64,000 nt of DNA from Eucalyptus grandis (GCF_016545825.1 NC_052619.1:6649501-6713500); one strand, 5' to 3'; positions 36,084 through 47,240 are shown, counted from the stretch's first letter. Program-made: numbers and translations. Notes: generated by a model from the letters alone, not told the origin.

Positions 36084-38949
36084 TGTTGACACATAATATT
36101 TTAGAAAATAATAAATAAAATAAAACATTTGAGTTTGTGGAGGGAGATTTCAAAAAAAAAAAAATTGAATAATGAAACGTTTTTCTTATTGAACACATAT
36201 CTTCATTTCAAAATTAAAAAAAATTCAGTTGTGTGATTTTAGAGCCTTTTTACTGTTGGATGGTTGAGCGAATATATGTAAATCTTCAACAACTTTGAGC
36301 GCTTTTACTATAAAATGCGAGGCTTCAAAACCGAGCAAAAGGAGGGCTTCTCTTCGTCTTTCATCGAAAAAAAAAAAAAGAAAACTGAAAGAAAAAAAAG
36401 TGTGGGGGAGGCTTCTCTTAGTTCGAAAATCAACACAAAAGAAAAAAAAAAAAAAAAGGCTTTTTGAGAAGAGAAGCAAAAGTCAGCAGCAGCAGGAGGA
36501 CAAAACTTCTGCTGAAGGTATAGCCGCTACAGTGATCTGCAGAGAGAAGTGACGTGAGGGAGAGAGAAAGAAAAAATAAATAAAGAAAAAAGTTGTGCAC
36601 TGTTGATCTTCTTCGTGGGTTTCCTTCTCCGCGAGCCCCCACGCCGCTCTGCTGCAGCCCATGCCGCCGCGCCCCTGCGCCGCCCGCTGTCAGCCTCCAT
36701 CTGCGAGCATTCGTGCCAGCCATGCTGCCGACGCTCGTATCCGGACCTCCGTCGTGCCTCCATAGCCGCGAGCACCCCCACGACTCTGCAACCCACTCGC
36801 CACCAGATCCCGTCGGTGCCTTCACTGCTCTGCCCCCGCGCCGGTCACTGCACCATCAACGCCGTTTGAAGCCCGACGACCGCCCCGACGCCTCTGCCCG
36901 CTCCACCACACCTCTGCACCAGCGAGCTCGCACCGACGCCCCCCAGTTGCCGGTTCCCTGCTCTGTCTCGCCGCATCAGCATCACCCAGCTTCACCTGAG
37001 ATTTGCTCCCCGGCCTCGCCTGAACCGCGATCCACTTGCTACTCGGAGCCGAAGACCCGTGCGCCGCCGTCGTCCAACCTCCAAAAGTCCGAGCCATCCC
37101 TACCGCCGGCTGACCCACGATTCCGACTGCTCGCTGCGGCCCGAGCCGCCCCCTGACGAACCCACTCCAGTCGCAACGCTCGTCTTCCTCACGACGACCC
37201 AGGCGCTGACCGGCGCGACACCACCCCCCGTCGCTCGAGTCGAACCCACTCACAGCCTGACGCCAATTCTCTCCCGCACCCCGAGCGCCGAAGCCCGCGC
37301 CTGCACCACCCACTGCCTGAGCGTCGCGCATTCTCCGCCTGTTGCTGACACGCCATCTCCGCGACCGCCCGGTGCCCGACGCCCGCTTCCGCACAACTCT
37401 CTGCTCCGCACCTCTGCTCGAGCCCAAACCAGTCACTGATTTCTCTTCCCTGCAGCTCCGAATTGCCGGATCTCGCCGGAGCTCCACACCTCGGCGACCT
37501 CCGATGGTCGGCAACGCCATCGTTACAGCCGCCGCGCCTCACTGGAGCCGGTGACCAGCCGCACGAGCACAAGCCGTGCTTGGGAAGAAAAAGAAGAAAG
37601 GAAAAAACAAAAGAAAAAGAAAAGGAAATTAGGTAGTTTTATTTTCTTTTTACTTTAATTTGTTTATTTTCTTTTAAGTTTAGTTATTTAAATTGGAACC
37701 TCATGAATCTTGTAGGCATTATCCGCTAGATTTTGTCCGGAATTAATGTAATTATTAATTTAATCCGAGAGACCTCAGATTATTTTTTTAATTATATTAA
37801 TTTTTGGACTTTTTGTAGAATTTTAATTATTAATTTGATCCGTAAGACTTTGGATTGAATTTTTAATTATTTTGATTTATTTGTCGTGATAATTAGAGTT
37901 ATGATAATCGTTAATTTAACTTGTGAAATAACATGTTATTTTTTCGATTATTTTAATCATTTATTTTGTGGATGGCTTGATTGTTTAGATTTAATGTTTA
38001 GTCGATAATTACTTGTCTTGGAAAAACACTAAAACACTAAAAAAATCAAAAATCAAAACCAAACTCTTGCATCGAAGCATGTAGGTTTAATAAATCAAAC
38101 GTGTAGGATTAGGTTTATGAAATTTTCATCATCTAGTAATTATTGCTAAGTTCATTTAGTTAGAAATTGCTCGTCATTAGAATTAGGTCATTTAATTAAT
38201 TTAGATCGCATATTTAATTGTTGCATTTCTTTAATTTTGAATTTCATGAAAAATACAAAAAAAAAATTATAATAAATTCATTTCATGCTTTAGGATAGAT
38301 TGCATGCTTATTTATGTCATATCATATAACATATGCATATTTAGGGTTACGTAAATTAGATTGCACACATATTGTAATGATTTGAATTATGCCACATGAA
38401 TTGCATCTCATATGTCATTAAAGTAAAACTCATGCATATTAAATTTAAATTAAGATTGCATATAATTTACATTTTCAAAAAGAAAAAGAAAAATTAGGTG
38501 TCATGTTATTTAGAAATCATGTTTAGGGCATGCATTTTCATTAGCATTTTTTTTTATTGAATGTTATTTTATTGATTGTGCACCCGCATGACCATTTGCG
38601 CGTTAATAGCTTAAGTTTAAATTAATCAACATTGCCTGCAAAATATTTTTAAAATTAAAATAAAAATGTACCGAAATGGCGTTAGACTAATCTAGTGTAA
38701 CCATGTTCTCGGACCTACTGAATCTCTGGTTCGCAAAAGTAAAGTATTCTTATATACTTTACTTGGGTTTCTAACCAACCATAATTGGTTAGTGGTGGCT
38801 CCAAATTGAATATAATTATATGTTTAAATAGATTAATTTCTTAACATCAAGTCGCGATTGGTAGGACTTGGGAGGGTCCGTGCCAAGTCTCCGGACTTAG
38901 TAATCCATTAGCCTTCTTTAGGTAATTGGCCCTCAAGAAGGTTGCAACA
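36084..38949. mobile_element. Large solo LTR (2866 bp)
   Basis: It begins TGTTGACACATAA and ends GGTTGCAACA (TGTTG...CAACA inverted ends), with a perfect 5-bp target duplication atcag at 36079-36083 and 38950-38954. Copy A shows the empty site at about 10655 ('gaatcgatatcatttc'). There is no internal coding region and no second LTR, so it is a solo LTR left by recombination. Multi-kilobase LTRs are typical of some plant Ty3/gypsy lineages, but the lineage is inferred only from size and termini. A TATA-poor AT flank, a C-rich segment (36590-37560) and an AT-rich 3' half make up the LTR. Confidence 0.85.
36593..37560. other. C-rich segment of the solo LTR with spurious open frames
   Basis: Open frames on both strands (for example 36593-37156 plus and 36822-37520 minus) are all rich in Pro, Arg, Ala and Ser, with no recognisable domain. 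They overlap each other and lie wholly inside the solo LTR. They reflect the sharp rise in G+C, not a gene. Confidence 0.8.
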
Positions 38950-39179
38950 ATCAGTATCATTTCACTTCAATATCTTTCCCCAACTATAATATCTATACGG
39001 AAATCGGATCTTATGTACAATGGATATAATTAGGTCATACCTCGTACACTTTGTATGAATTGGCCTATTAAAAATATATTTTATGTGTGCAGTCCATGAA
39101 AACTATAACTTGCATAGCTCGTTTTGATCTTTGAAAATGTTCATATTTGATTATTATAACTACCTAGTGTGCACTATTA

Positions 39180-39840
39180 GAAAAAGTATCGAAAAAGTGT
39201 TAAACTTATTGCATTTGTACTAATTTAGTTCTAAACATTTCAATTGAAAATTTAGTCCTAAATATTTTCGTATTGGTATTAATTTAGTTCATCTAACTAA
39301 TTTAGGTTGTAAATAACTGATGTAGATGTTGATCATCTTATGTGGGATACCCATACTTTACGCCAACATGGACATTTTCAAACAATGTTTTGAATTTTTT
39401 TATAATTTTTTTTTCCTTCACTTTGGCTGGCAAGGGCCAACAAGCCCTCACCGGTCATGGGCAAGGTGCCCCTTACCTAGATTTGGTGAGGGCCACCTCA
39501 CCGTGGTTAGCAAGGTAGCAAAAGCCCTTGTCCAGGGTCTTCATGGCCCTCACAAGTGGTCAGTGAGGGGTTGCTAGTCCTCATGGGCCAAAATTAAGAA
39601 AAAGAAAGGAAAAAAAAACTATATAATTTAAAAATATCAATGCTAGCACCGACCATGTCATATAGTATGGTTAGTTTCTACGTTAGTAAGATTTAGCTTA
39701 AATTGGTTGTATATATTGAATTAATTCCAATGTGAAAAGAATTATGATTAATTTAGTCTAATTGAAATATTTATAATTGAATTGAAACCAATGAAATTTA
39801 TTTAGGACAATTTTTTTTTTTTTTTTTTTTTTTACTTTTC
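39180..39840. mobile_element. Mutator-like GC-core mini-element (counterpart of 10881-11455)
   Basis: The arms 'gaaaaagtatcgaaaaagtgtt' and 'gaaatttatttaggaca' with a T-run are inverted. The core 39420-39600 is GC-richer, and a purine tract follows. It carries the same inner motifs as in copy A. The (TC)n microsatellite 39871-39902 lies just beyond. Confidence 0.7.
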
Positions 39841-39868
39841 CTGCACACAATCTATGCTAAGCCTTGCT

Positions 39869-39870
<2 letters not shown>

Positions 39871-39902
<32 letters not shown>
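39871..39902. repeat. (TC)n microsatellite
   Basis: About 16 CT units. Flanking 'cacaatctatgct' also occurs downstream of PHT1-A (11490), without the microsatellite. Confidence 0.97.
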
Positions 39903-39903
<1 letters not shown>

Positions 39904-40003
39904 GCCCCAACCCTCCCTTTCTCCCTACATTATGTCATCACTGAGCTAGATGGCTCCTCCATGGCTACTAAGATTTCACCGTTGGGTTTGGTGGTGTCTT
40001 TAG

Positions 40004-40669
40004 GGGAAAAGTATCAAAAAGGTCCTAGGCCAATTACGTTAGTACCAATTCAATTATAAATTTTTCAATTGAACTAGTTCAGTCCATTCGGCCATTTTTG
40101 GCTGGCCAACACTAACATGAACGCTGGCCGATGGTCGACGGCGATGGACAATTCTTAAATAATTTTTTTTTGAATTTTTATTAATTTTTCTTTTCCTTAT
40201 TTTTTTTTCATTTTTCTTTTCTTTTCTCCTTTCTTCTTCCTCCTTGGATTGTCCTCCTGGTGGCCAGCGAGCCTTCAACAAGGCTCACCGACCACTGGGC
40301 AAAGGCCACAAAGCCCTCGTCGATTATCGGTGAAGGTCATGGCCCTTGCCTAGTAACTAGTGGTGGTCGGTGAGGGCTTCGAGGGCTGCTGATGGGAGGC
40401 TTGTTGGCCACCGTGAGGATAGACCAAGGGGGAAGAAGGGAGAAAAGAAAAGGAAAAAAGAAAAAGAAAATAAATATTTAATGAAAAATTCAAAAAAAAT
40501 TATTAAAAATTGCCAAGTTAGATCTGGTCACTAGCTATCCAAAATTTGTTGGATGGACTGAATTGGTACCAATATAAATATATTTATGACTAAATTAGTC
40601 CAATTGAAAAATTTGAGATTGAATTGGTACAAATACAATAGATATATGACTTTGTTAGTACTTTTTCCG
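40004..40669. mobile_element. Complete Mutator-like GC-core mini-element
   Basis: Termini are GGGAAAAGTATCAAAAAGGTC and the reverse complement of CGGAAAAAGTACTAACAAAGTC, with a perfect 9-bp target duplication tgtctttag (39995-40003 and 40670-40678). The structure, outside in, is AT-rich arm, 'ggctggccaacactaac', pyrimidine tract, GC-rich core (40240-40440), purine tract, complementary arm. It is the best reference copy of the family here. No transposase. Confidence 0.9.
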
Positions 40670-40699
40670 TGTCTTTAGATGTAGATGCTCAACAGCCAT

Positions 40700-41258
40700 G
40701 GAGGTCGAGCTTCCAAATCTAGAGGTACCAAATTTGGTAGGAGCTTGTCACGGCGTCAAGCTTTGTCGTGGCACATCTCTATTTAAGCTCACGATGGAGA
40801 GAGAGAACATCGGTGGGCATAATCAATAGGATAGGGAAAAAAGGTAAGTTGATTACCTGATTAGAGTAGCTAACTCGATCAATATTACGAAAGCATTCAT
40901 TAACAAAGCTATGGACTTTATAAAAAAAAAAAAATCGAGTAAAAGATAATTCATAATATAGCTAGGCAGAAATAAGATAGGAAAAACGGAGAAATTAATT
41001 ATTTCATTAGAATAGCCGACTTTAGAAAAGAAGAAGCAATTTTTGATCAATATTATTAAAACAAGTATCAGCAAAGCAAATAGAGGATTACATATACCGG
41101 CAATGAAACAAAGTCGAATCATGCCATCCAAGGAAAAATCACATTGTGGAGGGAATCTATCTACACCAATATTAAACCAAAACAACGTAAATTCAAGAAC
41201 AAACAACAAAATTCTCCTCCTACAACCACACTTTTTTTGTTTTTCTTGGTCGAATTCT
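40700..41258. other. 3' flank of PHT1-B
   Basis: Gene-free sequence downstream of the PHT1-B stop. The 192-codon minus-strand frame 40853-41431 is an extension in another phase across the gene's 3' end and is not a gene. The PHT1-B 3'-UTR and poly(A) signals should lie in 41000-41258. Confidence 0.5.
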
Positions 41259-43123
41259 CTAACCACCAAATGGTCCCAATGAAGGAGGCTGCATCTCCCT
41301 ACCTTCACCCATCTCATTATCATCCACGTTCTCTCCTCCAATTTCCTCCAGTGACCTGCCCTTTGGCTCCGGCACGAGCAAAGTGAACAACATTCCCGCA
41401 AGATTAATCCCCCCAAGCACAAGCAATGCATTCTTCACGCCGATACCCGGCTTATAACCTGCATCGGGGCTTGTTTTATCCTGCGCCGCATACAAGAACC
41501 CAAAAGCCCCAACAATGGCTCCAGCTTTCCCTGCAGCCGCCGATATGCCATGGCATGTGGATCTCAACCGCGCCGGGAAGATCTCAGCGGGAACAATGAA
41601 TGTTGTTGCGTTTGGCCCGAAGTTGGCGAAGAAGAAGGTGAGTGAGTACATCACGACGAATCCTATATGGTGATGTTTCCAGTGGTTGTATGGGATGGCG
41701 ATGGCAAACATGAAGATTGACATCATGGCGAAACCCATCATTTGGATGAAGAATCTTCCGATGTAATCGATCGTCGCGACAGTGAACCAATACCCAGGCA
41801 CAGTACTGCAAAGAGCGATCAGGGTTTGTGCCTTAGCAATTTTGTATACCTCTTGAATGGCGTTCATCTCCTTCGCCGCTGGGAGCCACCCGATCGCGGT
41901 GAAAATGTCCTTTTGGAAGAGGTTTTGGCTATAGAAAGCGATGTCGAGCAAGAACCACGTGGTGGCTGTCCCTACGAGGTGGAGGCCGTGGCGGCGGGCG
42001 AATTCCTTCGAGAAAAGGCCATAGCTGTTGCGGGGATCTTGGGTAAATTTCTCCACCTTCTCTTGTTCTGATTCAATATCCACTTGCAACACCTGTTGAC
42101 GGTTTCATTATAATTACATGAAATTGCCACTCAATCAAGAAAGTGATGACAAGAATGCAAGACCAAATAATTTGATAGAAAAACCTCAACTATGTCAAGT
42201 GACTCAAAAGGGAAGACAAAGTTAAAAAAGAATTCTGTGAAGCCCATCATAATAGTATCAGATTATAGTCTTGGTTATCATACTTATAATTCTCCAATAA
42301 ACTATGGATTTTTTCTATGGCCAGAGGAAGAACTCATCTTTATTCCTACCTTAGACATGTCTGCAGCTGCCTGCTTTCCGTTTCTTGCGACGAGGGCGGT
42401 GTAACGAGCAGTTTCAGGCATTTTCATTCTATAATAATAAGTGAGGGCCGCGGGTACTGCACCGAGCATGACAATGATACGCCACACGTAATCGGCTTGA
42501 GGAACGGTCGAGCCCACTGGATTGTCTTTGTAAGCCGGGGCCTTAAACTTATGATCGAATGCTGAGGAGACAATCAAAGCGACGATCCCACCCCCCAAAA
42601 TCCCAAACCCTTGCATCGCAAACACTGCAGCGATGAATGCCCCACGAGTCTTCTTGTTCGCGTACTCCGACATGATGGTGGCGGAGAGTGGGTAATCCCC
42701 TCCGATCCCAAACCCGAGCCAGAATCGGAAGAAGCATAGGGTTGCTATAACACTATTCCGTGAATCCCCAAAGGACAAGCCGGAGCCGACGGAGCAGATG
42801 ATCATAATAAGGAGGGTTAAACCATAGACACGCTTCCGACCTAATTTGTCCCCAAGCCAGCCGAAGAAGAGCTGGCCGGCTAGAGTACCGCAGAAGGCGA
42901 CGCCGTTGACAGCGGCAGCCACGTTCGGAGGGAGCGAGCCAGGCTTATCCTTACCCTCATAGTAGTATATGCGACCGAGGAGCTTCGTGACGAGGGAAAC
43001 GCAAAAGAGATCATACGCGTCGGTGAAGAACCCCATGCCGGCAATGATGATGGCGGTGAAATGGTACCATTGTGTCTTGGCCACATCGAGTGCATTTAGC
43101 ACCTCAAGATTTTCTTTAGCCAT
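41259..43123 (-). CDS. PHT1: PHT1-family high-affinity inorganic phosphate transporter (paralogue B, two coding exons)
   Basis: Exons are complement(42350-43123) and complement(41259-42092), joined in phase 0 after ADMSK, giving 535 residues, the usual PHT1 length. The product is a plasma-membrane proton/phosphate symporter of the major facilitator superfamily. Landmarks: [13 protein letters not shown] start, FFTDAYDLF (32-40), signature [13 protein letters not shown] (141-153) and a central cytosolic loop. Exon 2 adds [32 protein letters not shown] and [16 protein letters not shown]. Compared with paralogue A, it has about 11 more residues in the loop before helix 12 ([12 protein letters not shown]) and a longer C-terminal tail ending GPFGG. 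Splice sites are GT (gtaggaat) and AG (cgtcaacag). A second intron is inferred in the 5'-UTR. Promoter features differ from A (P1BS match, doubled TATA region). The gene appears intact. Confidence 0.97.
42093..42349 (-). other. Coding-region intron of PHT1-B (257 bp)
   Basis: Donor AAG|GTAGGAAT and acceptor GTCAACAG|GTGTTG on the minus strand. Removing it restores ...DMSK-VLQVD..., identical to the uninterrupted sequence of PHT1-A at residues 256-264. Phase 0. It is AT-rich with in-frame stops, so retention would truncate the protein within the central loop. Confidence 0.92.
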
Positions 43124-43169
43124 GATCGAAGCTGGAGTTCAATGCCTTCCAACTAGTTCAACAATTTTC

Positions 43170-44058
43170 CTGCCCATGAAAGAGATAATCAAATTATATT
43201 TAAGTGATTATGGAAGTATATATATATATATATATCTAGGGAAAAGAGAGACAATAAAAACCAACAATGATCTTAAGTAAAAATACGGGGTAAAGAAAAT
43301 TGTTTTTACGTGCCCTAGTTCAAATTTTTTAGTTTATGATATTACATTAGATTTTATAGATTTTTAAGCACAAGAACATGTCAAGATTCTAACACCACAT
43401 CATTGGATGTATAAATCGTATTTCGATTGGCGGGTACAGAACAAAACTTTTAATTTATGATGTGAGGCTGTCTGTTGTACTTCTTTCGAGATGGTCAATT
43501 AATCTAATTATGCCAATTATTGTTTGATGATGCAACTTCAATGGCAACCGGTCGACTCATTACTCCTTTAAGTATCTCACTTCATAAAGACGTCATATCA
43601 TTCTTCATTTTATCTTCAAGAGAGATCAAAGTTGATAAGAATTCTTAAAACGACATCAATTCTAGAAAAACAAATTATGAACTTCAACCATAGAAACCAA
43701 TAGAGACATTTACAGATGATGTAATTGTCTACAAAATTTCAGACGCCATTTGAAATTGTCACGTCACCTCCTGTTTCGGGTACCAACATAGCTCTACTGA
43801 ATATAGGACAAGAATAATGCTTAACAACAAAGTAATTCAATCCCGTTGCTATATCTATGACAGTGTGCGGGTTATCATTCTCCTTAGACAAGAGAGTCCG
43901 CTAAAATTCTACGTAACCAAAACATGGCTAAATACAAGATTGCTTTTTTCAACTGTCAAGCGTGACGAACCAAATTTCTTAAGCCCCTTCTCGTCGTCTG
44001 CAAATGCAAAAGACACACCACAAACGAGTGCAACAATAAAAGAGCAATGAACACTAAC
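43170..44058 (-). other. Inferred 5'-UTR intron of PHT1-B
   Basis: Donor ACTGAG|GTTAGTG (44059/44058) and acceptor TCATGGGCAG|GAAAATTG (43170/43169) on the minus strand give 889 bp, ending 46 nt before the ATG. The placement and size parallel PHT1-A (896 bp). It contains a (TA)n run at 43215-43234. No gene is seen inside. Confidence 0.6.
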
Positions 44059-44079
44059 CTCAGTCTCTCGCGGCAACAA

Positions 44080-44345
44080 TGGAGGGCAGAGAGAGAGAGA
44101 GAGAGAGAGAGTTGTATGAAAATGTCGCCGACCTTGGGTTGGGACGGAGAGAAATAGGGGATGGAGAGAGAGAGAGTCGTATGAAAATGTCGCCAACCTT
44201 GGGTTGGGACGGAGAGAAAGAGGGGATGGAGATTGGGTTGGGACGGAGAGAAAGAGGGGATGGAGAGGGAGAGTTGTAAGAAAATGTCGCCAACCTTGGG
44301 TTGGGACGGAGAGAAAGAGGGGATGGAGAGAACGAGGGGATGGAT
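44080..44345 (-). repeat. About 65-bp minisatellite in the PHT1-B leader
   Basis: 'tgaaaatgtcgcc-accttgggttgggacggagagaaa-aggggatggaga' occurs at 44116 and 44181 (65-bp offset), with a partial unit and then another at about 44278. A (GA)n tract is at 44087-44112. On the transcribed (minus) strand it is pyrimidine-rich and would form much of the 5'-UTR. The long frames here (for example 44060-44485 minus, Ser/Pro/Leu-rich) are repeat artefacts. Confidence 0.85.
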
Positions 44346-44351
44346 GGGGTT

Positions 44352-44372
44352 GTATTTAAACTCTGCTCACCC

Positions 44373-44405
<33 letters not shown>

Positions 44406-44440
44406 TCGTAGATAAATGTTGGACGGGGGTTGTATTTAAA
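44352..44440 (-). promoter_or_regulatory. Tandemly duplicated TATA region of PHT1-B
   Basis: Minus-strand TTTAAATAC is present at 44352-44360 and again at 44432-44440, exactly 80 bp apart, each within 'agtTTAAATACAACCCC'-like context. A (GA)n tract (44381-44405) lies between. The equivalent place in PHT1-A has a single TTAAATA. Either copy could direct initiation, giving two leader lengths. Confidence 0.6.
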
Positions 44441-44486
44441 GTCTACTGACACCGAGAAGAGCCATGTGAGCTTCAGCATCTCCACG

Positions 44487-44494
44487 GCATATTC
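44487..44494. promoter_or_regulatory. P1BS-type site (PHR1-binding consensus) upstream of PHT1-B
   Basis: GCATATTC is a perfect match to GNATATNC, the palindromic site bound by PHR1-type MYB factors that drive phosphate-starvation genes. It lies 46 bp upstream of the distal TATA-like motif, a typical proximal position. An 8-mer with two free positions occurs by chance often, so the gene context carries most of the weight. Confidence 0.55.
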
Positions 44495-44499
44495 CCATA

Positions 44500-45260
44500 A
44501 AAGTCAAACCTTCATTTGCGAACTTGAATGTGAATACAGTGAAATTGCTTAACTCTCTCTCGCACACCTTGGTTTTGCTGATCTCTGTCCTCGTTGACGC
44601 GATCGTTATTACGGTACATCACTAGTCACACAAGTTGCCCGATGCTCTTTCGTATAAAGGACAAAAACTGGCGTGTAAACACCTGATTGGAAACACTGGT
44701 TTTTTATAAGTATCCTTGCCGAATGATGCGAACGGCAATGACCATCACATGCCACATTGTAGGTGGTGCCGGCGCTCGATATATTTTAATTATAATTCTT
44801 TCACACAAATCTAAATACAGCTGTATCTTATATTATTCAAATGTAAGGAACAGCCTCTTGCTTGATTAATATCTACGTTGAATTCATGTTTGCAGTTCTG
44901 TTATATCTAAGTTAGTCCTCTAGACCGGGATAAGAGTGGTGACAATTTGGTCATAAGCAAGACCTTAAAAGGTTTTGACATCTTGGAAAGACAAGATAGA
45001 GGGAGGGGATCCCCCTCAGTAAAAATGGATCCCCTACTAGGGGCCTGGCCACAAGGGGTAACCCCGCTTGGATCCTTGCGACGCCTTCCCATTTGAAACA
45101 CAAGGGCGTGGTACAAGGAAATGAAGGGTCTCCTCCCAAGCGGGAGGAGGTGACCGGCCGGGCATCAGAACTAATTACATCCATCGTACAATCATCCAAA
45201 ATGACTAAGATACAGACACTTTGATTTGCTTGAATTTTGGGCAAGAAGTAAATCTGCCTT
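44500..45260. other. Upstream region of PHT1-B, no gene
   Basis: 44900-45170 has a G+C-richer patch with 'gggatccccctcag', 'aaggggtaaccccgctt' and 'ctcctcccaagcgggagg' palindromes. Its identity is unknown and it is not protein-like. Frames at 44907-45116 and 44951-45301 have no motif. Confidence 0.4.
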
Positions 45261-45269
45261 GAATCTTTT

Positions 45270-47240
45270 TTTTTTTTTTTTTGTCTCCAAAAAAATCCCA
45301 AACTTTATGTCTAGTCTCCAATTTGCCTTAATCTCTTTTTTTTTTGTTTGGTCTCAAATAAACCCCAAACTTTGAGTCTAGTCCCAAATTTGTCATGAAC
45401 TTTTCTCTTATCTCATAAAAAACCCCAAACTTTAAGTCCAATTCCAAATTTACCTTAATTTTTGTTGTCAAAAAGAAAATCATCAATTTTTACTCTAGTC
45501 CTAAATTTGCCCGTGTTAGCCCTTTGTCCAAAAGTTGCAATTAGTAGTCCCTAATTTTTTATATCCTAGAACGGTTTTAGTTTGAAGATAGTTTTCCATG
45601 TCACCTTGCAGATGTGTATTTATTATCGATGTGGAAATGCCACGTTAAGGACTAGACCATGGGATAGATTTGATAATATATTAAAAGTTGATGAATTTTC
45701 TTTAATACAAATTGAGAGTAAAATCACAAATTGACACATTTGTTAACTACCATGTGCTGTTTAACTTAGCAATTGCATAGTAAAATTTAACGAAAACTAA
45801 CATAAGTAGGTATACCAGTTTGGGATTTTTTATGGTCAAAACATTCATCTTGGGTAAATTTATCACAAATATATCAATTTGAGATTTTTCATTAGTTTAG
45901 GGTAAATTATTCACAGGAATATCAATTTGAAATTTTTTGTAGTATTAACCCTCATTTTTTTGTTTGTTTGTTGAAGATGTAAGTATTATAGAGCATATGA
46001 CGTATAGTAGCTTAGGGGCATCCCCCAGCATTATAAATAGAGCTAATAATTCAAAAAGATGGAGGTAGGAAGTCTCCACATATTAGTCAATGCAACATTT
46101 GACTAGGAAGGTTTAATTTTTTCGTAAAGTGACGCTCTACCTCTTATATTTTTGCACACATTGGCCAAAATAATATGGATGTCAATTGATTTGTTTTGAA
46201 ATCGTCTATGGTTAAGCTCCACCCAAATGCAATATATAGTTGCTAGGAAAGATACTTCGAGAAGTCTCGCCACCAAATCTTTGCCCTTTGTTACTCTAAT
46301 CATCCATTGAAGTTCCTTATTCCATGCTCCTAAAGAACACTTAATTCCATCTTGCGCAAGGATACTACACCAAATGCTACTCGTCCATTCGTACTTGAAG
46401 AATAAATGAGTTCTGTCTTCTATACTAGCCCTACACAAGTTACATTGGATATCAATTGAGGTCATTCATCATGCTACAATCTCTGCTGTCGGTAGTCTAT
46501 CTCTGCAAACTAGCTAGCCAATAAAATTGTGTTTGCTAATGCCGCTACTCCAAATTAAGTTGTAACACTCCACAACTAGACCCCTATGTCTAAGATCATC
46601 ATATATATCACAACAACAGTATCTTGAGCTAGATATAGTTGGGGTTAGAACATGTCATAATTTGAGGAGACATTGCCAACTCCAAGCCATATTATCCCTA
46701 ATGTCGAACTACATAATTGGGGAATCTCTACATTTTGTGTTATGAACCCAAATACTCCAAAGGAAAGAGGATGGATGATTGATAAGGTTCCACAACATTT
46801 GGCTTAACAAGGCTTTGTTCTACATCTTTAAATCGGGCAATCCTAGTCCGCCTTCCCTTTTAGGTGAGCAAACTACTTGCCATGTGACCTTGTGTGATCC
46901 ATGATTTTCTATTGAACCACCCATAAGAAATGTCAAAGCCTCTTCTCAATCTCGTATATAGTTTGCTTTGGAAGTAAGAACATTTACATCCAATAGGTGC
47001 AAATGGAGATAAGGACCAAGTTCATTAGCTGTAGACGCCCTGCATAACCCATATTCTTCATGCCCCAACTTTCGATTTTCCTAAAGATCTTATCAACAAG
47101 ACTCTTGCACATTTGGAACTGGACTTAAAGTTTAGGATTTTTTCGAGACAAAAGAAAAGTTTGAGATAGAGTTAGAACTGGAGTTAAAGTTTGGGATTGG
47201 ACCTAAAGTTTGGGATTTTTTTTTTTTTTTTGGGAATTGG
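45270..47240. mobile_element. Mini-element with 'cccaaacttt' arms, split by a LINE
   Basis: 45285-45560 repeats 'aa(a)tcccaaacttta-gtctagtc' and 47105-47240 has the reverse-complementary 'agtttgggatt-gaccta' units, with 'aagtttgggatttttt' at the end. 45830-45950 has related 'tttgggattttt' units. The outer parts thus bracket the LINE remnant at 45970-47105. The limits are approximate and no target duplication could be read. Confidence 0.5.
45970..47105 (-). mobile_element. LINE reverse-transcriptase remnant
   Basis: Minus strand, from high to low coordinates: SWGMKNMGYAGRLQLMNLV-like thumb sequence (about 47000-47080); GGLGLPDLKMWNKALL and LWNLINHPSSFLWS (about 46720-46860); HNFIGWLVCRDRLP; then an intact stretch 46103-46465 with the zinc-binding domain (CNLCRASIEDRTHLFF, WTSSIWCSIL) and C-terminus (WVELNHRRFQNKS). 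Several frameshifts exist upstream of the last part. A T-rich end near 45955 fits a minus-strand poly(A). It is closely related to the plus-strand LINE at 23610-25610. The 5' end is truncated. Confidence 0.85.

Noticed and set aside
36593..37520. 187- and 232-codon open frames on opposite strands
   Set aside because: They overlap each other inside the C-rich part of a solo LTR, with proline/arginine-rich composition and no motif.
44060..44485. 141-codon Ser/Pro/Leu-rich minus-strand frame upstream of PHT1-B
   Set aside because: It is built from the 65-bp minisatellite and (CT)n tracts and begins upstream of the TATA-like motifs.
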